This document shows positions 24,515 to 32,505 of a stretch of 33,575 bases of DNA, piece by piece. Origin of the DNA: Perkinsus olseni (Eukaryota; Perkinsozoa; Perkinsida; Perkinsidae); NCBI GenBank assembly GCA_013115135.1, contig JABANP010000546.1, positions 1-33,575 of the forward strand, written 5' to 3'. The position numbers and the translations under genes were made by a program. The stretch's first letter is position 1. The number at the start of each line of letters is the position of its first letter. Under the pieces are notes generated by a model. That model made no database searches. It worked only from the letters and a program-made list of their open reading frames with translations, and was not told where the DNA came from.

Positions 24515-26149
24515 ATGTGGAAGGCTCTCCTCTTTGGAAGCTTTCTCTTTGTTGGCTCTGTTGCTGCTCACCACTACGAGTTCCACACGGAGACCACGCT
24601 CTACTGCGTCGAAGGCCTCACAGATTCAGAGGGGAATCCGCACCCTTGCAGCAAGTCTATCGCCTCTAACACGGCCGGCATGACCCTTCCCGGTATGGAC
24701 GACGGCAAGTCTCTCATGTTCAGGTCTCACCTGGTTATCGGTAGCGATGGGTCTGAGACCAGAGTTGATGCTCATCCTGCCTATCCTTATCAGTACTTCA
24801 TGACGACCACGACTCCGGAGCTAGTTTCTGTGCATAGTCTCAGGGACGGTGAATCGTTCTTTATCGGCAGTGCCCCTCCTCAAGCTCATAAGCTACCTAT
24901 CGTAGGTGGTGGTTCCTTGTCGCTGGAAGGAGACGGGTGGACCTTCCATTCGACTGTGGTGGTGGATGGTGCGCGGCAGCATACGTGGGTGAAGGAGGGC
25001 TTCAAAGGTGTAGATCCAGCAACAGGCTTCAACCACTCACATGTGCACGACGCTAATCTAGCACCGGATACCTGGACTCTCACCATGGACGAGCGTGACG
25101 AGAAGCCGTTGAAGCTTGTAGCTAGCAACAGTAAGCATGGCCATGCGCACCATCAGGTGGTGGTCTTCACCCACTTCGAGAAGAGGGAGGGCTCTCTAAC
25201 CTCGAAAGAGGCTGAGGTGCAACTCTACAACGCGTACCAAGTCCCCAAATACGTGCCGCCCTTGCCCTCCAGGAGGCTAATGTCTGCGCAGGAGCATCTT
25301 CAGATCTTAAAGGACGCGGCTGGAAGTCTACTTTCTGGACATATACCTAACGACCCTGGTAGACTTATCCACTCAGTAGGCTGGTTGAGGAACCAGCACT
25401 TCAGCGCCTCTAAAATTATCAAGTATTTTGCCCACAATGCTGGGAAGGCAGCTGCCGAATACTTCGCGAATGGTGCTGCTCCTCGACTCGCCGTCGCGTT
25501 CGACTTCCAGTTTCCGAGAGGATGCGAGACTTCTGCCGGTGCGAATGGCCTTTGTATTGCTATCAAGGTTTCTGCAGCCGATTCAAGACATGCTGAAGGG
25601 TATCTTCACGTAGATTTCCCGAATGTTGAGAGGAGGCGCCATGGAGCGATCCTGGACCTATCTATCAAGATGGAGTACGATCCTTTTGTCATTGACTTGA
25701 AAGCACATGGCACTGGCTGTTCGGTGGTCTTCAAATTAGGGTCGGTCGTCTACATCTCCGTAACGGTATGTGTCCACGCCGCGGGCGGCTGTAACCGTAA
25801 TGTTCACACTGGCGTATGCACTGCGTCTGTCGTGGCTTGGGCGCATTTCACGGTTCATCTTCCTAGTCCGGTCGGTAACATCATTCAGGCCACCCTTACC
25901 AGCACGCTCGCTCTTCGTGCTGGCCCTAAGAACTTCGTGGAAGTTAAAGGAGGCATTGGAACAAGCGCATCGATCCCCTTCCCTAGTGCAAGTGCGAGTA
26001 TCAGGTTCAACTACGTGGCCGTCACCTTCGACCAATACTTGGAGAGGTGGAAGTTGACCGCTGGGTTAACCTTCGATGCTGGTATCAGCTTAGTCTTTTG
26101 GCGTCCCTCATGGCACAAGTACTATCCCCTCATCTCCCACACTTACTAG
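24515..26149 (+). CDS. Orphan secreted protein, 544 aa (intact copy)
   Basis: Starts MWKALLFGSFLFVGSVAA, a clear signal peptide with likely cleavage near residue 18. No other membrane segment is evident, so the product is probably secreted or in a vesicle. The mature part has an N-terminal region with His-rich spots (AAHHYEFHTET, HGHAHHQVVVFTHFEK), a helical middle (about 265-330: SAQEHLQILKDAAGSLLSG, KIIKYFAHNAGKAAAEYFA), and a C-terminal half rich in beta-prone stretches with conserved cysteines (PRGCETSAGANGLCIAIKV, VCVHAAGGCNRNVHTGVC). It ends SWHKYYPLISHTY. I do not recognise the family. It is the only complete host-type gene in the window. Confidence 0.8.
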   Translation: MWKALLFGSFLFVGSVAAHHYEFHTETTLYCVEGLTDSEGNPHPCSKSIASNTAGMTLPGMDDGKSLMFRSHLVIGSDGSETRVDAHPAYPYQYFMTTTTPELVSVHSLRDGESFFIGSAPPQAHKLPIVGGGSLSLEGDGWTFHSTVVVDGARQHTWVKEGFKGVDPATGFNHSHVHDANLAPDTWTLTMDERDEKPLKLVASNSKHGHAHHQVVVFTHFEKREGSLTSKEAEVQLYNAYQVPKYVPPLPSRRLMSAQEHLQILKDAAGSLLSGHIPNDPGRLIHSVGWLRNQHFSASKIIKYFAHNAGKAAAEYFANGAAPRLAVAFDFQFPRGCETSAGANGLCIAIKVSAADSRHAEGYLHVDFPNVERRRHGAILDLSIKMEYDPFVIDLKAHGTGCSVVFKLGSVVYISVTVCVHAAGGCNRNVHTGVCTASVVAWAHFTVHLPSPVGNIIQATLTSTLALRAGPKNFVEVKGGIGTSASIPFPSASASIRFNYVAVTFDQYLERWKLTAGLTFDAGISLVFWRPSWHKYYPLISHTY

Positions 26150-26712
26150 CTTCGATTATATCCACTTTTCTTCTTTGCTGGTATCATTAGTGTGCTGGCA
26201 CTTCTCATATCATGACGCCTCCGGTATCAGTGCCCGACCTCGACACAAATCGTTTTGAGGAACCTTTTTGGTCTAACAACCAAACTGCTTACAATGCGAA
26301 CTTCTATCATCACTACCAAGTGACTGAACACATCGGCACCACCACCTCATTATCATAGATGAGCTCGTTTTGTATCGTTTCTCACATCTTTTGAGCTCTG
26401 CTGATAAGGCGGTCATAGACTACGACCCGCAGTGTCTAGTCTCGTAGAAGGACCTTCTAAGAAGGTGATGCCTAACAGCGAGTAGCTTGCTTCTGTTCTT
26501 AACAATGTAAGATCTGCTGTAAGTTATGCCACTCGCTATTACCTTTTTGTCTATCTTTCGACGCTAAATGCGACGATCGCGTGCAACAACGAGCACGTGT
26601 GTTTTGCTCGGGCCGAGCCATGGCCATTCTTCTATTCATATACGGTATCCAACTTCTGAGTCGTAGTAGGTAGCCATAGTATTTCGTATACTCGAGCTCC
26701 GATAAGGCCTAT

Positions 26713-26726
26713 AATAGGCCGCCTAT
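26713..26726 (+). repeat. 14-nt palindromic micro-insertion (unit B only)
   Basis: Target GGCCTAT, loop A, ATAGGCC, G, duplicate CCTAT: perfect. Unit A reads through without it near 12347. Confidence 0.9.
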
Positions 26727-27212
26727 GCCTTAGTAGTCAATTCTTGATCGTCCTAATGGCACTTCCTGAGAGTCGCGTTGATGAGGTCCGGGCAAACTTT
26801 CATATACTTCTAGTCCGCGTTGGAGCCGAAGCCTCGTCTTACCGTCCGAACGAGGTCTCCTTGATGTGAAGTGCGAGTACGGCATCACGCTCATGCATAC
26901 GATGTGTGCCCGCATGTGGCGCACTTGGCTGCCATACTTCAGATTATATTTTCTCCGTAGGACTTCTAGTTTCGACAGTAGCGGGCTATACTGCAAGTTT
27001 TCAGGCACCATTTCCCAACGGAAAACTTACCTTCTCGAGCAATTTATCAGCGCACGACGGTCCTGTTTTGTCTCGCCGCATACTCCGGCTTGCGGCCGGA
27101 TCCACAACTCACCGAAACCGAGTGGGCCACGTCACTGTAGTTGAGCAGGGCCATTTTGGTGGTTGCGAAGCGCAACTGCAATATCCGAACTCGGCTTACC
27201 GGTGGTAGGCGA

Positions 27213-27226
27213 GTCGCCTAAGGTGA
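27213..27226 (+). repeat. 14-nt palindromic micro-insertion (unit B only)
   Basis: Target TAGGCGA, loop G, TCGCCTA, A, then GGTGA (4 of 5 of the duplicate). Unit A lacks it near 12838. Confidence 0.9.
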
Positions 27227-28154
27227 CTCTGTGTAACTCTCAGGCTTAAACGGTCGGCCCTCAATATGTTGGGCGATGATGAGGTCCTTAGAGAGGTCAG
27301 CGGCCACCACGGCTTCAACGTGTAAGGCTATTGTCGCCAGGTGCTCTTTTAAGGCGGTCCCTGGCAAGACCATTGAGGGGTGGTTCCACTTCGACTAAAA
27401 GTCTTCGAGCCAAGCGAGGACTATGGTGATGTAACTGTGTCTCCAAACGGCCGCCCTTTAGAGCCTCTTCAAATGGTCTTTACTGCTGGAGGATTAAACT
27501 TTCGATTAGAATAAATATGTGCTAACTTTGCTGCGCCACCTGAGAAGTTAAGGCATCTTCCAAAGTACAACTCTTTAGACACTACGCTGCTGCTCAGTGG
27601 TCAGTATTAGATACAACCCAGCTAATGTGTATACCTCAGCCATGAGGATCAAAGACCTACTCCGGGACAAGAGCTTACGGGAGTGAGTCGGATCAGCTCC
27701 ATGACGATCGACTTGGTGATGGAGTTCGGTCACCCTGAATGGCCCTGCATGCCGCTAGACATGCCCATCTTCCCTCAGCGTCTTCTTCGGCTTCAAGGCT
27801 CTCGAGGGCCCGTCTGGCATAAGGCCGGTCTGACGCTAGTGGCACTAGCCTAATGCACAGTACTGCGATTTGAGCGTGAAAGCCATCAGAGGTTCACACA
27901 TCTGTTCGCATCCGCGCCGCCTCAGCCGGCTATGGAGATTCGGATGCACACTCGCACTAATCTGCGTCGCGATTCTTTATCGTGTCCGGGAAAAAGAGAA
28001 GAGAATAAATATCATCTCCACCTTCGTCGAACTCCACGAGTTCAACTCGTCAGGTTGAAGTCCGCACCAAACAGGCCTCCTTCCTCGGATCGTGTAACCT
28101 CGTTTCTCGAAACTTTCGGGCCGAAACAACCTCGTCGGCGTGGAGCGTAACCTG

Positions 28155-28237
28155 CACACTAGCTCGAGAACTTACTAAAGCGGCTTTAGTAAGTTCTCGA
28201 GCTAGTGTGGCTAGTGTAGCTGTGGCTTTAGTAAAGC
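28155..28237 (+). repeat. 27-1-27 palindrome and 56-nt insertion (unit B only)
   Basis: Perfect arms 28155-28181 and 28183-28209 with a single G between. The inserted 56 nt (28182-28237) end in the duplicate AAAGC. Taking only the first and last parts gives the standard form (target CTAAAGC, G, GCTTTAG, T, AAAGC), so it looks like an extended event of the same type. Unit A has none of it near 13788. Confidence 0.9.
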
Positions 28238-28593
28238 CACCGCATGGCTAGCTAAGGCTTAGCTTAACATTCTTATACGGGGTCACTCCTAGTTTAGGAG
28301 TAAATCTCTATGGGGAAGAGTTCAGTATTATCCGCCTTGGTCCCAGTCGGTCAGGTTGTATCATCGTAGCCGAGTTATACACGGGATTGCTGAGGTACCA
28401 AGAGTGCTGTACTGAAGTCATTCACCGGACGGCCCCCAACTGCTTTATTCGTCACGCGCTGATGTCCCCATCAGTGACGTGTGAGGAAATGAAGCTGATA
28501 CGTAGAGCGTATTGCCCATCCCGGTTGGGACTCCGCTTTCAATTGCCGAGTTTGTACGCCTCGAGCGCGTTGAACATAAGACCTAGTGAGTAT

Positions 28594-28619
28594 AACATAA
28601 GACCTCGAGTCGATACTAT
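28594..28619 (+). repeat. 26-nt complex insertion (unit B only)
   Basis: Begins with a 12-nt copy of the upstream AACATAAGACCT and ends TCGATACTAT, complementary to the local AGTATCGA. It combines a direct template jump with a palindromic one. Confidence 0.75.
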
Positions 28620-28859
28620 CGACGCAGCACCGGCGATGCCGAGCATTCAACAAGCAAAGGTAGAAGGTTTACTACCTTGCTAGAAAAAGCAAGGACATTC
28701 GGTGTCCGGGAGACAATGTCCCCGAATCCTGGCGGGACCTTCCTACAGGTCGCATAAAGCTGAAAGCTCGAATGGGATGAATCTTTCCTCATCGATTGTT
28801 CTCCTTGTAGACACGGTTAGTGCGAAATGGCTTGAAATTCAGCTTATTAAACCGCTCCG

Positions 28860-29330
28860 ATGATTCACACCTTGGTCATCATCGCTGCCTCCGTGTTCTC
28901 ATTCTTTGTTGATGCTTACGGCAACGGGTGTTTGGCTACTTACGCACGGCAGAAGTATTGGCGAGACGGCGACCGGTCCCTAATAGAGTTCTTCACGACA
29001 GACGAAGGCAAGCAGTCCAACTGCGGTGATGTTCACCTGGCCGTTGCTGATGCCTCTCAAGAAGGCCAACTACCCGACAGAAACGAACTCATTCAGTTCG
29101 TCAAGGACCTTCGGGAGCAGGCTGCGAACGCTGGGACGATTTACTTCACGTATGAGGGCGGAGCTTCGCCACCGAGAGGCACTGAGGCTTCCTAGGCGGC
29201 TGATTTTGTGCCTCTGGTTGAACTCTTTCTCCTCTACCCTCTCGCCGTCAAGTATGGACCCCTTGGCATCAGCTATAATGCTGTGTTGGTTAAGGCTGGT
29301 TGGTCTAAGGTATTCGACCTCGTCGACGAC
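28860..29330 (+). pseudogene. N-terminal half of a secreted-protein gene, copy B
   Basis: Same as 14391-14861 with signal peptide MIHTLVIIAASVFSFFVDA. A TGG-to-TAG change at about 29193 stops it after ...GTEAS. The coding frame resumes behind it up to FDLVDD, then the inverted repeat begins. Damage differs from that in copy A, so the copies decayed independently after duplication. Confidence 0.65.
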
Positions 29331-29600
29331 ACTACACCATGTCAACATCTAGTTCGACAGTGGAACCATCAAGTTCGCCGAGGCGAGCGAAGTTGGACGT
29401 ACGAATCTGAAACGGGAATATCTATTCCGCACGTGGAACATTCAATTTCCCGTTGGGACTTTCGAATCCGCACGTTGGCCCTTCGTAAGTTCAAGTTCGA
29501 CACGATGCAACTTTCAACTTCGCAATAAGGAACTTCAATTCACATTCGAACATTCAATATTCGTGAGCCGTCCTTGGAAACCTTCAATTTCGCGGCACTG
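29331..29600 (+). repeat. 270-bp terminal inverted repeat, copy 3 left end
   Basis: Matches 14862-15131 in direct orientation with small changes. It opens the third copy of the 7-kb element, truncated at 31348. Confidence 0.85.
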
Positions 29601-30468
29601 GGAAATTCAACTTCGCAAATCGGATGTTCGATTTCGTTGTCCCCAGCACTTTTTGCACTTCAATCCCCAATGGTCGACCAGCTTCCCCAGACCCCAAGCG
29701 GTGCCCCAAGCGGCTCGCCAATGCGGGCACGCAATCGGATTCCTTGGAAAAGCGATCAACTTGGAAGATATGCCAGTTGGCGCTTAGATCGTTAAACGAT
29801 CATCGATTCGCTGCAAGGCCGTTCCGTCACTACCGCGTGGCGGAAGTGCAGCCATGACATCATCATATGATGTTAGTTAGACAGTGTAGTCACACAGTGA
29901 ATAACGCTTCGACCAGCAAGGTACTCTCGGAACCTCTTAGAGACGAAGTACTGGGCTTGATCGGTCAGACATACTCGGAACAGGCCATTCTCAGCTATTA
30001 TCTCAGCAACCCCGGTCACTATGTCATCCGCTGAACACCCGGTTAACACCTTAGTGACCAGGAAGTGGCTGATGTGGTCAGAGCAAGTTAGCACCCACAC
30101 TTTCTCGTCGTTCTCGTCGTTCGAACTCAGCCTGATCGGGCCCCAAACATCAAGCCCCACAATGCCCCACACCAGTGGCACGAAATCTCTCACACTGGGC
30201 AGGCACTTATTAAGAAGGCGCCCTTCTTTAGCTCGACAACAAGTACTACAGCTGAGAACGAATCCTCGTACTCTTTGATGAATGCCTTTCCACCAACAGA
30301 ACTTGCGGATCAACCTCACCGTCCTCCCAATACCGGCGTGCAGGAACATGTGGTGGAACTTGTGAACAATCTCGAGTTGTAGATCTCGGCGATTAGCAGG
30401 GATGTACACGATCCACTCGACTTCCTTCTCTGGGGCATCCCACCGTCGACAAAGCAGCATACCCGTCT

Positions 30469-30482
30469 AAGACGGGCCGTCT
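30469..30482 (+). repeat. 14-nt palindromic micro-insertion (copy 3 only)
   Basis: Target CCCGTCT (30462-30468), loop A, AGACGGG, C, duplicate CGTCT: perfect. Copy 2 reads CCCGTCTTCTCC without it at 16021. Confidence 0.95.
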
Positions 30483-30644
30483 TCTCCTCTAGTCGATAAT
30501 GAGCGGAGTACTTCCCTTTAGAGTTTGCCCTCAACTCAGAGCTAACCAAGACGCAAAAGTCGTCACTTAATTGAGCCTTTGCCACCCTCTCAGCGAACAC
30601 TTCGAACCAGTCTCGCCCAACACTCTCTACTTTCTCGCCAACTA

Positions 30645-30658
30645 CTAGTTGGCAACTA
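30645..30658 (+). repeat. 14-nt palindromic micro-insertion (copy 3 only)
   Basis: Target CCAACTA, loop C, TAGTTGG, C, duplicate AACTA: perfect. Absent from copy 2 near 16190. Confidence 0.95.
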
Positions 30659-30857
30659 GGCACTCACCTCCCTCTGATAAACCCCCGTCAATCTCGCTTT
30701 CACAAATCTCTCCTTCGGGAACCACCCTTTCAGAACTCTCCGAATCAGTGATAATCGATCTATCGAACGTAACGATCGAATCACCTTCAACAGCATGAAC
30801 TACTTGACTCCACGAAGGAGACTCCTCTACTACCGGCGTGCCTAAAGGCCTAGTAAG

Positions 30858-30918
30858 GCGATCAGCATTGCTGATCGCAACGTTGCATGTATAACGTTGC
30901 TGATTCAGCAACGTTATA
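30858..30918 (+). repeat. Cluster of 1-nt-loop palindromes (copy 3 only)
   Basis: A 10-1-10 palindrome (30858-30878) and a 14-1-14 palindrome (30890-30918) occupy a site where copy 2 has only GATCAGCAACGTTATAC. The net insertion is 43 nt. They look like successive rounds of the process that makes the 14-nt events. Confidence 0.85.
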
Positions 30919-30943
30919 CTGAGAAGGGATATGACGAAATTGC

Positions 30944-31348
30944 AAATCAATAGTAGGACTGCATTCAATGATATCAAAGCATGTAGACTTAATTGCGAGT
31001 AGTCTAGTGAGCTCTGGTTTGGGTAATCGTGAGCACATCTTCTGACCATGGCCAGACAAGACGGCCCTCAAACGGAATAACGTAATACTACTATCCCCGA
31101 GAATCACAGCTCTCTTAACTTTCGATTTTAATGATAGAATAGTACCATGCAAATGCTCTACACCGAGACGCATCGCCTCCAACTCTCTCCTGGGAATAGT
31201 GCGGCACTATTAGTGCCTCCCGGAGTTACACTGAACTTAGCAAGGAGACGAAAACCCGATTCAACACGAATATCAATGGCGATACACGCCTCGGAGGCAT
31301 CAACAAAGACGAACAATATAGACACGTCGAGATAACGAGGGGGAAGAT
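30944..31348 (-). pseudogene. BEL/Pao-like RNase H end, copy 3 (truncated)
   Basis: Matches 16430-16840 of copy 2. It keeps the uninterrupted RNase H-integrase joint, showing the ancestral fused frame. A 14-nt palindromic insertion at 31203-31216 breaks it. Retroelement homology ends abruptly at about 31348, where an iterated repeat region begins, so everything upstream in pol and gag is lost. Confidence 0.8.
31203..31216 (+). repeat. 14-nt palindromic micro-insertion (copy 3 only)
   Basis: Target ATAGTGC, loop G, GCACTAT, T, duplicate AGTGC: perfect. Absent from copy 2 near 16710 and from copy 1. Confidence 0.95.
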
Positions 31349-31800
31349 GGGTGAGTGAACTTCGACAACACCAACAATAACAACTCCGGTGAAATGGCAA
31401 CGGCAACAACGACATTCGCTACGGGAATATTTACTTCGGCAACGTGACATTTAGCAACGCGTTGTTCTACAACATGGCATTCTTTTCCAACTGGTCCGTG
31501 AACTTCATCAACGCATGCATTAGCTTTTGCAACAGTGTTTGAATTTCACTAGAATCAAATTATCACATAGGTACTATGACAACAGGGCGGCAAATCCAAC
31601 ACATTTGCATAGCAAACTCGTTAACACCTGCAACAAGAGTACTCGTCGAGCTCACATAACATATGAGTTTTGTGGACGTTGGAATTTGGGCAACATGGTG
31701 GACTTTGTCAACTTCTGTACTTTGGCAACACACGTACTTTGTCAACACTACTTTTGCAACACCTTCACTTTTTTGCAGCTTAGCGTTAACGAGCACTCTC
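31349..31800 (+). repeat. Iterated degenerate repeat, ACTTTGNCAACA type
   Basis: About fifteen loose copies of a motif such as ACTTTGTCAACA or TTTTGCAACAC, spaced roughly 15-30 nt, become clearer toward 31700-31780. By analogy with the other two iterated termini in this window it may be one end of a further mobile element that truncated retroelement copy 3. The opposite end is not in view. Confidence 0.5.
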
Positions 31801-32505
31801 GGTGTGATGAGTTCGAACTATCTCGTAGGTTTTTGCAACTAGCAGAACACTAGCCTGCTCCATAGCCAGGTCCAGGTGAGCCGGGACCTTGACGTACTCC
31901 TTCCCGCCAGCGGCACCTTCATCAGTCGGCGACTCCTCGACGGCTGTTTGGCGAGAAACGTGAGAGTGTAACTCACGATTCCTGTAGATTCTGACCCTAG
32001 TCTGTTCAATAGAACAGTCCAAAATTGCCCGAAGTTGTACCCCGCACGTAACGTGCTGGCAGCAGATATAGTTGCAGTAGCCGTCGGTAGAAGGCTTATT
32101 CTTTCTAGGAGCTCTGCTGTTACGGACCTTGAATATAGGCGTCTTGTCGTCGCCAAAGGTCGACGCTACTCGTCTGGTCAAATTGGCAATGGCCTTCAAC
32201 GAGGCAGGAGACTCATCTGCGGTTGAGGAATCCAACGAGGTTGAGGAATCCAACGAAGTCCCACTCATCTTCCCATAAAATCCAACGAGGGATATCAACC
32301 TCTGCAGGACCGACGAGGGACTCCTGATGGAATATCTCAGCAATGCGCCCACGATTCTTATGGACCGAGCACAAAACTCGCGCCGCAAGCTCACCTCTGG
32401 ACTTAACTGAGGCTCAGATCCCAACGGGTTCCTGGGTTCGCGGTCGGAGCTCGACAGATTCCCCGTTCGATTATTGGATGTAGACGGAGCATCGGTATTC
32501 GTCAC
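31786..32505 (-). CDS. Zinc-finger protein fragment (FLYWCH/WRKY-GCM-like), possible transposase N-terminus
   Basis: 239 aa. The N-terminal 120 residues are Ser-rich and unstructured-looking, with a short duplication (TSLDSSTSLDSST) from an 18-bp direct repeat near 32222-32257. Residues 141-182 hold DGYCNYICCQHVTC...RVRIYRNRELHSH, i.e. Cys149-x4-Cys154-x25-His180-x-His182. This spacing matches the zinc-binding core of FLYWCH/WRKY-GCM domains, which occur at the N-terminus of Mutator-like transposases and related DNA-binding proteins. No catalytic domain follows; the ORF ends in the iterated repeat. An internal ATG at residue 80 is an alternative start. Confidence 0.45.
   Translation of the reverse strand: MTNTDAPSTSNNRTGNLSSSDREPRNPLGSEPQLSPEVSLRREFCARSIRIVGALLRYSIRSPSSVLQRLISLVGFYGKMSGTSLDSSTSLDSSTADESPASLKAIANLTRRVASTFGDDKTPIFKVRNSRAPRKNKPSTDGYCNYICCQHVTCGVQLRAILDCSIEQTRVRIYRNRELHSHVSRQTAVEESPTDEGAAGGKEYVKVPAHLDLAMEQASVLLVAKTYEIVRTHHTESAR

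Larger units (their letters stand above)
26150..28859. other. No gene recognised
   Basis: Partner of 11792-14390. All indels above 1 nt relative to unit A are palindromic insertions here: 14 nt (26713-26726), 14 nt (27213-27226), 56 nt (28182-28237) and 26 nt (28594-28619). Confidence 0.6.
21932..29330 (+). repeat. Duplicated unit B
   Basis: Direct copy of 7416-14861. Flanked on both sides by the 270-bp inverted repeat of the 7-kb element, so the duplicated period (about 14.4 kb) comprises unit plus element. Confidence 0.9.
29873..30943 (-). pseudogene. BEL/Pao-like integrase, copy 3 (broken)
   Basis: Same region as 15444-16436, ending at the same premature point without the catalytic Glu. 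The frame is broken by 14-nt palindromic insertions at 30469-30482 and 30645-30658, a 3-nt loss near 30669, and a palindrome cluster at 30858-30918. The longest intact piece is 195 aa (29873-30460), covering the zinc-binding domain and both Asp residues. It retains the four codons lost in copy 2. Confidence 0.8.
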
